From positions 38,489 to 102,488 of the forward strand of contig NZ_JAVFVT010000026.1 in assembly GCF_030929555.1 (NCBI RefSeq): a DNA stretch of 64,000 nt, in the 5' to 3' direction. Below the pieces are notes generated by a model that was not told where the DNA came from, did not search any database, and worked only from the letters and a program-made list of their open reading frames with translations. Of this stretch, positions 16,870-25,196 are shown piece after piece. The DNA is from Paenibacillus sp. LHD-117 (GTDB taxonomy: Bacteria > Bacillota > Bacilli > Paenibacillales > Paenibacillaceae). A program made the translations under genes and the position numbers. Within the stretch, counting starts at the first letter, position 1. Every line of letters begins with the position of its first letter.

Positions 16870-17739
16870 TTATTTTTTTTCCGGCAGATTAAACATTTGC
16901 GGAATCGTAACAAATTCCGCGCCTTCTCTCTTTAAGAGGGGGATAAGTGCGTCCACCGCCTGGACCATCCCAGAGAGGTCCTGCGTCCAGTGACCACCGC
17001 TGTGCATAAGAACGATGGCGCCCGGATGCAAATTACTCAAAACATTTTTCTGCACGGTAGCGGAATCGATCTGCGTCCAATCCATGGAATCGGCTGACCA
17101 GCCGATGACGCTGAATTTCATTTTCCCAAATTCTATTAGAAGCTGCTCATTCAACCCACCGTACGGTGCACGAAAGAGCTTCGGCGAATACCCTACCACT
17201 TTTTTAATTTCTGCGTCTGTTTGCGTAACCTCCCACCTCATGCGGTCAATGCTTTCCTGCCACAGTTTTGGATGCCAATACGTATGGTTACCAATAGAAT
17301 GACCTTCCTGATAAATTCTTCTCGTTATATCCGGATGACCGGCTACTCTGGAGCCCATTAGGAAGAATGTCGCTTTAACATTATGCTTCTTAAGAACATC
17401 CAGCACTTGCGGGGTGAAACGGCGGTCAGGACCATCGTCAAACGTTAGCGCTATACGATTTTTCTGCAAGGAACCACGGAGCACAAAAATATTCGGGAAT
17501 TTCTTCTGGAGCTCGTAATTGCTGATTGGGCGAAGAACACGTTCCGTCGTCTCGGAACCTCCCGCCAGCGCATTCATGTTGCCGGCAACACTCGGCTCTA
17601 TCTCATCGGCGGATTTTATTCCTAATCCGGAAGGCATGTTTTGAATGTGCATATGTTGCTTTTGGCCAGCATTGGAACATGCAGAAAGAATTGCAAGTCC
17701 GATTAAGATTGGTGTATAACATCTTTTCAATTTCAGCAT
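16870..17739 (-). CDS. Polysaccharide deacetylase lipoprotein (NodB homology, CE4)
   Basis: 289 residues. The lipoprotein signal has LSAC with Cys21. The NodB domain spans about 92-285: TFDDGPD (Asp101/Asp102), HSIGNHTYWHP (metal His pair), RAPYGG, and LMHSGG for the final His. All five CE4 motifs are therefore present and the enzyme should be active. It is probably a peptidoglycan or chitin-like N-deacetylase on the outer face of the membrane, of the PdaA/PdaC kind. GGAGGTG precedes the start. The gene stands alone on its strand, among decayed genes. Confidence 0.92.
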   Translation of the reverse strand: MLKLKRCYTPILIGLAILSACSNAGQKQHMHIQNMPSGLGIKSADEIEPSVAGNMNALAGGSETTERVLRPISNYELQKKFPNIFVLRGSLQKNRIALTFDDGPDRRFTPQVLDVLKKHNVKATFFLMGSRVAGHPDITRRIYQEGHSIGNHTYWHPKLWQESIDRMRWEVTQTDAEIKKVVGYSPKLFRAPYGGLNEQLLIEFGKMKFSVIGWSADSMDWTQIDSATVQKNVLSNLHPGAIVLMHSGGHWTQDLSGMVQAVDALIPLLKREGAEFVTIPQMFNLPEKK

Positions 17740-18067
17740 TGAGGCACCTCCATGTAAATCATTTCCCTTCTAATTTGGATGATTTGACATGGAAATATTC
17801 TTAGATGGACCATATTGATACAGAAAAAACAAGGTCAAGTGAAGCCTAATTTGAATTTATTCCAATAAAGTGTTTAGCTGATTGAACCAATTTTATGAAG
17901 CAGATAAAGGATCCGCCGCAGTACAAATTCTTTTTCTATTTTTTGAGCTCCCGTTTAATGAAAACAGGGAGCAGCGACGATCTGTTCCCCGCTAATTCAA
18001 CTATCGTATCCGTTAACTCTTTGCATTTTCAACCCGATATTCACTCGGATTTTGCTTATATTTTCGA
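17740..18067. other. Gap without recognisable gene
   Basis: Contains a hairpin (GCTCCC 17947-17952 with GGGAGC 17967-17972), but the bases following it on the crcB strand are A-rich rather than T-rich, so I do not call it a terminator. Nothing else is recognised. Confidence 0.4.
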
Positions 18068-18427
18068 TCATTTTAGTAAAGTAATGCCTCCAAAAGCACA
18101 CAATAGTCCCAGCAGCACAGAAGTGACCACATAGACCCCAGCTTTTACTACTTCCCCTTTTTGGACAAGTTGGATTGTTTCGTAGCCGGAAGTCGAAAAA
18201 GTCGTATATGCACCACAAAACCCTGTTCCGACCATCAGCCAAGCTAAGTCCGAAATTTCGTGGTTAACGTGTAGGGAAACCAGAACTCCTAAAATAATTG
18301 AGCCGGTTAAATTAATAACCCATATTCCCTATGGAAACATCGATGTTACCTTGGAACTTATCCATTTACCCAGGTGAAAACGAGAGAGTGTTCCTACAAC
18401 GCCACTAAGACCATTAAGCCAAATCAT
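18068..18427 (-). pseudogene. crcB: CrcB/Fluc fluoride channel subunit, second copy, with internal stop
   Basis: The frame starts at ATG 18427, in an ATGA overlap with the first crcB, and runs to TGA at 18070-18068. It encodes MIWLNGLSGVVGTLSRFHLG, GIWVINLTGSIILG, MVGTGFCGAYTTFST and VLLGLLCAFGG: the complete four-helix CrcB pattern with the TTFST pore motif. Codon 33 is TAG (18331-18329), between FP and GIWVIN, where the family has Tyr or Trp. Unless suppressed, the protein is truncated before helix 2. Many Gram-positive bacteria carry two adjacent crcB genes whose products form the dual-topology fluoride exporter. Confidence 0.8.
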
Positions 18428-18810
18428 GCCGTTCCCTGCCTCCTTTTCACCTTTGCCAAACGAATACCGGCAATAATCAACAATAACCCTCCAATTATGC
18501 TTAACAGAATATACAAGGCGGCAATGAAGAAGTGTCCACTTTGTATAAGATCAACGGATTGGACCGAAAACGTAGAGAACGTGGTAAAGCCCCGGTCACT
18601 CCAGTTCCTATTCCAAGTCGTATTTCGAGGGGGGACGTTCCAGCGCACTAATGTAACAGTGAAAAACCACCCTAGGAAGAAGCTGCCTAAGAGGTTAATA
18701 ATCATAATGCCTAGTGGGAAACCACTCGATAGCGGAGGAATAACGTTTCCAAGCTCATATCTTAAGATCGTCCCAATAAATCCGCCAACCACGAGCGCAA
18801 TTAATTTCAT
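18424..18810 (-). CDS. crcB: CrcB/Fluc fluoride channel subunit, first copy, with compensating frameshifts
   Basis: 128 residues, open throughout. MKLIALVVGGFIGTILRYEL, FPLGIMIINLLGSFFLGW and GFTTFSTFSVQSVDL are normal CrcB segments. Between them the expected glycine-rich stretch is replaced by PPRNTTWNRNWSDR. Reading one base off gives EIRLGIGTGVTGA, the proper family sequence. An extra base in the C-run (18629-18634 on the plus strand, GGGGGG) and a missing base near 18586-18588 (AAA) therefore cancel out, leaving about 14 wrong residues in a helix that lines the pore. Function is doubtful although the frame is open. A fluoride riboswitch-like element lies just upstream. Confidence 0.8.
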   Translation of the reverse strand: MKLIALVVGGFIGTILRYELGNVIPPLSSGFPLGIMIINLLGSFFLGWFFTVTLVRWNVPPRNTTWNRNWSDRGFTTFSTFSVQSVDLIQSGHFFIAALYILLSIIGGLLLIIAGIRLAKVKRRQGTA

Positions 18811-18822
18811 TTACAACTTCCT

Positions 18823-18866
18823 TTCATCAGAAGCACAAGGCGGTTATGGCGAACTCTATCGCCTGG
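18823..18866 (-). ncRNA. Fluoride riboswitch (crcB motif), apparently degenerate in its 3' part
   Basis: On the minus strand 13 bases before crcB: AGGCGAT-AGAGTTC-GCCATAACCGCC, then CTGATGA. This matches the start of the crcB RNA (GGCGAUGG-GUUCGCC-AUAAC-CGC...CUGAUGA). The usual CUCCUAC-type segment after UGAUGA, which pairs with the GAGUUC loop to form the fluoride-binding pseudoknot, is not seen (AAGGAAG instead). The identity is well supported by the position before crcB. Whether it still senses fluoride is doubtful. Confidence 0.7.
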
Positions 18867-19085
18867 TGCGTGATGCTGCAAGGAATGCATCGACAAGCTC
18901 CCGTTTTTTCCTTGAGGTTTATTCGCACACGCCCTTCTCAGACATACCATGATGTCTGTAAATTGAAAATACGACTGTATGATCCGCTTTTCCCCATTAA
19001 CTCGTTATGCGACCCTTGTTCCTGAAGCTGGCCACTTCATGACGAATATTAGATTTGCCAAATTTGCTACTCCAAGCCTATGGGT

Positions 19086-19098
19086 ATGCGTGGCGCAC
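19086..19098 (-). mobile_element. Second group II intron 5' end scrap
   Basis: The minus strand reads GTGCGCCACGCAT, identical over 13 bases to the intron start at 13725-13737 but inverted. It also follows directly behind a terminator hairpin (19105-19129, then TTTTAG on the minus strand). Beyond these bases the sequence does not resemble an intron. The match is short, and the shared terminator context is the main support. Confidence 0.4.
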
Positions 19099-19099
19099 C

Positions 19100-19129
19100 T
19101 AAAAGAAGGTCGCATGAATCGCGACCTTC
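19100..19129 (-). terminator. Terminator hairpin
   Basis: GAAGGTCGC and GCGACCTTC (nine base pairs, seven-base loop) are followed on the minus strand by TTTT. It lies 245 bases downstream of the 71-residue membrane protein gene, whose transcript it could end. Confidence 0.65.
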
Positions 19130-19373
19130 AATCACAAACTTTTTAAATTTATCTTTAATATTCAACTCTGCATCAAGCACTCTCGAGACGATGCGCAATT
19201 GGAAGGTCGATTCGTACTACCATCAAAGTTGATGCGTATGTGTAACCGTTGAGGCTGTCAAAACGTCACCATTACTTTACTCGTTATCGCAGTCGCTTTT
19301 GCTGGTATTCATATTTATTACAACCGCCATCGTAAGTCAAGTCAACTATCTAGCTCAAATTTTGAGGTTGAGC

Positions 19374-19589
19374 CTAAAGGAAACTTACATATAATAAAAT
19401 CAAACCAATCAATATTGAACCTAACCCTTTTAATAAGTCATTGTTTAACAATACTCGCGTAAATATTTCAGTTAATATTACATTACTATCAGTACTTTTT
19501 AATTGTTTATATAAAGTAAAAATTTGATAAAGATAATAAATTCCAATATACATTGAACATAAACTAAGGATAAAAAGAAAAATATTCAT
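19374..19589 (-). CDS. Small two-helix membrane protein, candidate immunity protein
   Basis: 71 residues with hydrophobic helices at about 3-27 (LFILSLCSMYIGIYYLYQIF) and 52-70 (GLGSILIGLILLYVSF), joined by a polar loop. GGGAG lies eight bases before the ATG. It starts 52 bases after the RHS protein stop on the same strand, the usual place for the immunity gene of a polymorphic RHS toxin. A membrane immunity protein would suit a toxin tip with a hydrophobic core, as found in the RHS C-terminus. I recognise no family, so the immunity role is inferred from position and topology. Confidence 0.65.
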   Translation of the reverse strand: MNIFLFILSLCSMYIGIYYLYQIFTLYKQLKSTDSNVILTEIFTRVLLNNDLLKGLGSILIGLILLYVSFL

Positions 19590-19640
19590 GTTATCTCCCT
19601 TTCTTAAGAAATACCGGCACTATACAGTGCCGGATCGAGT

Positions 19641-22600
19641 TTACAAAGAATTCCGATAACCTGCTGTGTTTTCCCCCCAAAGAGGGAAAGTTTCTTCAAA
19701 CAATACCGTATACCAATTTGATTGACTACTCTTATATTTCTGAGTATTTTTTTCAATCATTTTAATTAGAAAATTCTTTAGGAGCCTTTTACTTGTTACA
19801 TATACCAATCCCGCAGTTAATGCTGCACCACCTGTACCTGCTACAACTACTGCCCAGAGCGCATCTAAAAGTTTATCTGAATAAAAATCGATTCCTTTTA
19901 CTAATAATCCACCTTTTGTAATTTTAAAATGGATTCTAGCCCAGTTCCAACCAGATCTGAAGGCAATGTACATTCCGTAGGCATATTCTATTTTCTTATA
20001 TGCGTGCCCGCTAGGATCATAATAGTTTACTGGGTTATTTTTTGAATATGCATACTGATTCAAGCTAATTGGTTCTTCTTCAAAGCCATGGAAAGTATCT
20101 CTTGTAATAAATCTGCCTATATTAGGATCATAATACCTAGCCATCAAGTAATACAGCCCCGTAGATTCATCATACCTGTATCCCGAATACCTGTATGGAT
20201 TTATCGAAGCCATTGTACCTGACTGTGAGATAATATTACCCCAAGCATCATACTGATACTGAGCTACTGTATTGCCGCTGGCATCAGTCATCGCAGTGAC
20301 ACTACTGTGCCCATCCACATGATAGTAATAGGTGGCGCCATTGTACCTCATTGTAACCGGTTTACCGGCAGCATCCCAGGTATATTCGGAAGTAATGTTA
20401 TTATTTGTATCCGTAACATAAACAACCTTATCTCCATCGTAATGGAAATTAGAAGTAGAACCAGAAGCTGTCATGCTTATGCGTCTGCCCTGATCGTCAT
20501 AGGTGAAGGTCGCTATTGTGCTACCGCCGGTATTTTTCACCTCGATAAGCTGGTTCACTTCATTATACACGTAGGTCTTAGGGCCATTGCTAGTGAGATT
20601 CCCGTTAGCATCATACGTGTACGATTGACCGTTTACTGCAGTAAGCTGGTTGCCGCTATCATAAGTGTAGTTTGTAATATTAGCGCCAACCATTTTCTTC
20701 GTTCTGTTTCCTGCCGCATCATACTCGTAAGTGATTGTAGTTCCATCCAGTAATGTTTCCTGAATCAACTGGTTCAATGCATCGTATTGGTACGATATAG
20801 TGCCAGAATTCGTTACGATACTAGTCCGGTTGCTGTTGGCATCATAAGTGTAAGCATAGGAATCCAACACTGCACCGGCTGCATTGTAGTTTTTCATCAC
20901 CGTCAGCCTGTTGTCGGCATCGTACTCATACGAGGTGTAGGTCCCATTGCTGGATCTGGCTGATATGACATTGCCTCTCTCGTCGTATACGAACTTGACA
21001 AGGTTAGAGCTGTTTCTTGCTAATGCCGTCAACTGGTTTAAGCTGTTATAAGTGTAACCGTGTGTTACCGAAGACGCTCCTGCAGTAAGAGTCAGGGATG
21101 TCAGGTTACTGTTATTGTCATAACCGTAATCAAACCTGTTATTCGCACCTTCAGACATCCTTGTTACACGGTTATTCTTGTCGTAAGTGAAGTCGGTAGT
21201 TTTACCCGCGGCAATGTTACTTATTGAGGTAACATCTCCATTGATGTCGTAGGTGTAACCCCACTTCTGCACTCCGTTATAAGATACTCCGTTTAGGCGG
21301 TTCAATGCGTTGTAGGAACTCGTTATGCTGTCGCCTTTTGGATAAATCACCTTCGTATTCTGTCCGTTTTTATTATACCCTAACTGTATAGCCTGGTTTA
21401 ACGGGTTTGTTATCATTGAAACCCGATTGAACTCGTTATACTCATAGGTTGTTGTTTTGTTCCTTGCATCAGTGACCGTAGTCCTGTTCCCAGCATTGCC
21501 ATATCCATAAGTGGTTATTCCGTTCTTTGCATCTGTCACCTTAGTAAGAAGGTTCCTGCTGTCGTATTGGAATGAAGTCGTCTGATTTTTCGGATCCTCT
21601 GCAGTCATCACATTCCCAAAGGCGTCATAGGTGTAATCTGCAGTATTCCCCAGTGGATCTTTTACACTGGTCACGTAGTTGCCGTTTGTATCATAGGTGT
21701 TAAAGGTATGGGAAGCCCCGATCTCCAGCCTCGATGCATCAAACCACGCTGTACCGGTCTGATTGTAGTAGTAATAGTATACTTCAATCCAATCAAAAGA
21801 CGCTGTTGGATTGACAGTAGCTGCTACGTGCTGCCAGCCGGAAGCTGCCTTATCGAACGCATTGGAATTGTTCCAATCGGTTACCCCACTTGTATAGTGG
21901 ATCGCCACCTGCATGTTGTAATAGCCTCCACTCGGGTTCGCACCCGACTGTTTCGACCAACCTAACAGGGTAAGCTTCGTATTAGCATCACCCGAGATAT
22001 TTATCCGCTGCTTGATATATTTGTTTACTCCGCTTTGCCCGGTTATCTTATAGGAATAGGAACCGATATGCTTCTCCGCGGTATCTTTAACATCGCTCGA
22101 TGTCAAAGCGCCCCTGTCCCAATTGTCGGGATAGTTGTCTGCATTAGCGTCGCGCTCGAAGCTGGAGTTATCAAGCAGGTTATAGGCGCTTAATACAGTC
22201 CCTTTTTCAAGCTGTATTCCATCAAAATAAGCTGTACCTGTACCAGGATCCATACCTGCCGATACTTTAATTTTCGCTGTTCCGGCCGGAATGCTGTCAA
22301 CGACAGCCTGCACGCGAGTCCAGTCATGGGTTCCCTTTAATGCGTAAGATAATTGCTGGCTGATCCATACGTTTGACGAGTTATAGAAATCGACTTTTAT
22401 AAGAGAATTGCTGGTTGTACCTGTTGTTTTTGCATACCCGCTGACGATAAATTTATCTGTCGCGGTGACAGATATAAAATCAGAGGTAACTACCGCCCAA
22501 CCCGTTGGATTTGATATACTGACACCTTTATTACCGTATTTAGCCGTACCCGACCATGCAAAGGTTGCCGTCTTTCCTGTATCAACCAGCTGGGACCAGT

Positions 22601-25196
22601 TATCAGGCCAGTTATTGGAATCGCCATCCAACTCAAAGCTTGAATTTGCCAGCAAGTTATCAGCTGCTGCCATCATATTTGTCGAGTACTCAAGGTTACC
22701 GTTCAACAAATACCTACTTGCGGCAGTCTGAGTGTAAGGATCTGTTGATTCCGTTTGATTATTGCTTGCGTCATAACTGAAATTGCTTGTGTTCAAGTTG
22801 AAATCCCGTGAACTAATCCTATTGTTCTGGCTGTCGTAGGTGTGTATCTCCGACTGATTTTCAGGAAGCTGTACACCGGTAACATTCCCGTTCGAGTCGT
22901 AGGTATACACATAGACATTTACGGGATTGGTCTGCTGTCCAGGAGGCGTCACACCGGTAATATTGCCGTTCCCATCATAAGTGTAAACAAAAGCATAGGC
23001 ATAATTTTCCGTCTTATTGACATTGGCTTCCTTTACCTGCGTGAGATTATTATTATTATCATACGCATAGGTTGTAACCGCTTTGTTTGCCGTATCCTGT
23101 GGATTTTCCGCAATTTGGACGATATTATTGCTGGAATTATAAGTGTAGTCTTTTCTCCGCCCTTCACCATCAATGACCGACGTAACACTGTATGCCGTGT
23201 AATAGTTATAATTAGTGGTGCTGGTCTGTACAGCACCATCGATCGTGATCGGCCTGCTGAAGCTGGTTACTCTGTCATTTGGTACGTCATATCCTACAGT
23301 TGTTGTTATATTTCTCTGGTCGGTTATGGTAGTCATGTTATGGGCAGAGTCGTAGCCCATTGTTACGAACTTTCCAGCCGGGTCGGTAACCTTTGTCAGG
23401 TTGTATGACGCATCATACTCATAGTTTACCGTACGATTGGCCGAATTGTAGGTTATACTTGAAACATAACCGTTAGCGCCGTAGGCAATGGTTGTCGTCC
23501 TGCCCGAAGCATCGGTGATCGTTGTAAGCTTACCTGAAATGTAGCTATAAGAAGTCGTATTGTTATTAGTATCTACCATAGAAGATATTTTACCGCTGTT
23601 ATTGAAATTGATTTTTGTACCGTCGGTTCGGGTTACCGTATAGGTATTGTCGCCATTCTTTACTAAGGTCAGGTATACCCCTCCGGCAGCTACATAACCT
23701 CCTCCAACTGCCTGTCCGAAGATATGAAGTGTGTCATCTCCGTCTATAAGCGTAATGGGACCGCTGCCTGAATCGACAAGCTGAGCTTCCACATTACTCT
23801 TCCAGCCATATCCGAACATACCTGCTACATTGGATTTACGGCTGTTGTAAGACCGATCAATGCTAACAGGCACACCTCTTCCGGGTATTGAAAAGTCGGT
23901 TTGTTGAAGTACGAAGTTTCCGTTTGTTGGATTTACGCCATCTTCTGTATAGCCCCAGAAATCCTCAAGTCCGATGGGATCTATTGTATAATTGATCGTA
24001 AGTCTTGGCGTATTGGTGCTTGCGTTAACCGTATTGAACGACCTATAAGGAGATGTGCCCTCATTCTTCTGCTTGAGCATGAATCCATAGTTTGGCAGTA
24101 CACCATTATACCAGTCCTTCGCTAACTGGGTTATATCCCACTGCCAGTATGTACCGGATGCATTGCTGGTTACGGTCGATTCGGGCGTTGCATGGATTGT
24201 AGGCTGAGTATTCCATGTTACAGAACCCGTCCAACCGGAGGTTATTTTCAACAGGTCTACAGAGACATTGGTAGACTCTACTCTGGTCTGGTAAGCGTTG
24301 AAGTTTGCACTTGAAATTTTACTGTCGCTGGGGAGGCTCGGCAGATAAAATTGCTGCAGAGACCGCATCGTGCCATAATAGCCGCTATCATTTCCTGTAT
24401 ACATCAACGTATTACTCGAATAGGACGAAGTGGGAAACGCACTGGAAACGAATGTATCCCGCAATATATTCCAGCTGTCGATCGTCGGGTCTATGGTAAT
24501 GGGATATTGTGTGTCGGGATCTTCAAGGAATGTCTTGTCGGCTGTAACATCGACATAGGTTTTTCCGTTTTCATTTCGGAGCGTCAATGTAACTTTATCC
24601 GAATATTTACCGTTTGCATCGGTCATAAAGGGCTTTTCAAAATACCAGATTTTGTTGCCTTTGTTATCTCTAAATAGAATCGTTCCGTCCTTATCAACCG
24701 AAGCAGTTATTCCGCTCATCTTCAGTTCATATGAAAATACATTTTTGTTGTTATATTTGTTCAGAATGATGTCTTCCTTAACTGCGTCACCTTTTACCTG
24801 ATATCGGACATCCGTATCCTTATAAAGTCCGGCATAAGTGATTTTGTCTTCTTTAATTGAGCCTTTGACTTTGTTTGCCAGTACAGGAACAATTGCTAGA
24901 CTTTTACCTTCCTTTTCAACAGTAACAAGGTCACCTAATTCTGAATTGTCGGCAAATGTGGCGTTGAAGTCGTTAGCTCCGTTTTCATACTTCCCGGAAG
25001 TCTTTGCCTTAAGACTGTTATCGATCTTCTTCCACTTTTTATCTGCCCGATCCTGGTAAAACTTCGGCTCGAGATAGATTTCTTCAGTAAAGCTGCCATC
25101 CGGGTTGAGGAACCTGGTGGAGTATTTTGTACGCTTGCTTGTTAATTCCAGCTTTTCCTTAGGAAGTTTATTCGGTATTTCACCGATATCAGCCAC
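19641..25196 (-). CDS. RHS/YD-repeat protein (WapA-like) with variable C-terminal tip
   Basis: 1,851 residues from GTG 25196. In order: an N-terminal region (TKYSTRFLNPDGSFTEEIYL) as in WapA-like proteins; a DNRLRE-type module (about 240-398); a DUF6531-like start of the RHS shell (GVNPTNGNFVLQQTDFSIPG); many YD repeats (GxxxxYxYDxxGN); two tandem carbohydrate-binding-like modules (about 850-1160, NSSFE...WPDNW and NSSFERDANADNYPDNW); more YD repeats; the RHS core ending RYYDPNIGRFITRDTF and NYYDPSGHA (about 1733). A unique tip of ~118 residues follows, with LLDALWAVVVAGTGGAAL in its middle. Such proteins form a hollow shell carrying a toxic tip for contact-dependent killing of neighbours. 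No signal peptide lies within the frame, and upstream codons (NLIGASGALASPEES) look like the end of one with no start codon, so the 5' end may be damaged. The ribosome site is weak. Confidence 0.88.
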   Translation of the reverse strand: MADIGEIPNKLPKEKLELTSKRTKYSTRFLNPDGSFTEEIYLEPKFYQDRADKKWKKIDNSLKAKTSGKYENGANDFNATFADNSELGDLVTVEKEGKSLAIVPVLANKVKGSIKEDKITYAGLYKDTDVRYQVKGDAVKEDIILNKYNNKNVFSYELKMSGITASVDKDGTILFRDNKGNKIWYFEKPFMTDANGKYSDKVTLTLRNENGKTYVDVTADKTFLEDPDTQYPITIDPTIDSWNILRDTFVSSAFPTSSYSSNTLMYTGNDSGYYGTMRSLQQFYLPSLPSDSKISSANFNAYQTRVESTNVSVDLLKITSGWTGSVTWNTQPTIHATPESTVTSNASGTYWQWDITQLAKDWYNGVLPNYGFMLKQKNEGTSPYRSFNTVNASTNTPRLTINYTIDPIGLEDFWGYTEDGVNPTNGNFVLQQTDFSIPGRGVPVSIDRSYNSRKSNVAGMFGYGWKSNVEAQLVDSGSGPITLIDGDDTLHIFGQAVGGGYVAAGGVYLTLVKNGDNTYTVTRTDGTKINFNNSGKISSMVDTNNNTTSYSYISGKLTTITDASGRTTTIAYGANGYVSSITYNSANRTVNYEYDASYNLTKVTDPAGKFVTMGYDSAHNMTTITDQRNITTTVGYDVPNDRVTSFSRPITIDGAVQTSTTNYNYYTAYSVTSVIDGEGRRKDYTYNSSNNIVQIAENPQDTANKAVTTYAYDNNNNLTQVKEANVNKTENYAYAFVYTYDGNGNITGVTPPGQQTNPVNVYVYTYDSNGNVTGVQLPENQSEIHTYDSQNNRISSRDFNLNTSNFSYDASNNQTESTDPYTQTAASRYLLNGNLEYSTNMMAAADNLLANSSFELDGDSNNWPDNWSQLVDTGKTATFAWSGTAKYGNKGVSISNPTGWAVVTSDFISVTATDKFIVSGYAKTTGTTSNSLIKVDFYNSSNVWISQQLSYALKGTHDWTRVQAVVDSIPAGTAKIKVSAGMDPGTGTAYFDGIQLEKGTVLSAYNLLDNSSFERDANADNYPDNWDRGALTSSDVKDTAEKHIGSYSYKITGQSGVNKYIKQRINISGDANTKLTLLGWSKQSGANPSGGYYNMQVAIHYTSGVTDWNNSNAFDKAASGWQHVAATVNPTASFDWIEVYYYYYNQTGTAWFDASRLEIGASHTFNTYDTNGNYVTSVKDPLGNTADYTYDAFGNVMTAEDPKNQTTSFQYDSRNLLTKVTDAKNGITTYGYGNAGNRTTVTDARNKTTTYEYNEFNRVSMITNPLNQAIQLGYNKNGQNTKVIYPKGDSITSSYNALNRLNGVSYNGVQKWGYTYDINGDVTSISNIAAGKTTDFTYDKNNRVTRMSEGANNRFDYGYDNNSNLTSLTLTAGASSVTHGYTYNSLNQLTALARNSSNLVKFVYDERGNVISARSSNGTYTSYEYDADNRLTVMKNYNAAGAVLDSYAYTYDANSNRTSIVTNSGTISYQYDALNQLIQETLLDGTTITYEYDAAGNRTKKMVGANITNYTYDSGNQLTAVNGQSYTYDANGNLTSNGPKTYVYNEVNQLIEVKNTGGSTIATFTYDDQGRRISMTASGSTSNFHYDGDKVVYVTDTNNNITSEYTWDAAGKPVTMRYNGATYYYHVDGHSSVTAMTDASGNTVAQYQYDAWGNIISQSGTMASINPYRYSGYRYDESTGLYYLMARYYDPNIGRFITRDTFHGFEEEPISLNQYAYSKNNPVNYYDPSGHAYKKIEYAYGMYIAFRSGWNWARIHFKITKGGLLVKGIDFYSDKLLDALWAVVVAGTGGAALTAGLVYVTSKRLLKNFLIKMIEKNTQKYKSSQSNWYTVLFEETFPLWGENTAGYRNSL

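Larger units (their letters stand above)
18867..19373. other. Gap without intact gene
   Basis: Apart from the hairpin and intron end at 19086-19129 there is no complete gene. A short plus-strand open stretch (about 19,264-19,450) encodes TITLLVIAVAFAGIHIYYNR, one hydrophobic helix with a basic flank, but has no start or ribosome site. It may be the tail of a lost membrane protein. Confidence 0.4.

Noticed and set aside
17947..17972. Hairpin downstream of crcB considered as terminator
   Set aside because: On the crcB strand the stem is followed by an A-run, not a T-run.
17997..18242. 81-codon minus-strand frame over the second crcB
   Set aside because: Wrong frame; the crcB frame with the internal stop explains this DNA.
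18424..18810. First crcB taken as an intact gene because its frame is open
   Set aside because: The middle of the protein only makes sense in the next frame; two cancelling shifts keep the frame open but change the pore stretch.
19700..25100. Repeated short DNA segments in the RHS gene, considered as a CRISPR or satellite array
   Set aside because: The repetition is at protein level (YD repeats) and in codon phase; spacing is irregular and the DNA repeats are imperfect.
19641..25196. RHS locus considered as part of a type VI secretion system
   Set aside because: No VgrG, Hcp, PAAR or other T6SS gene is present and the surroundings are Gram-positive; the WapA-like layout fits better.
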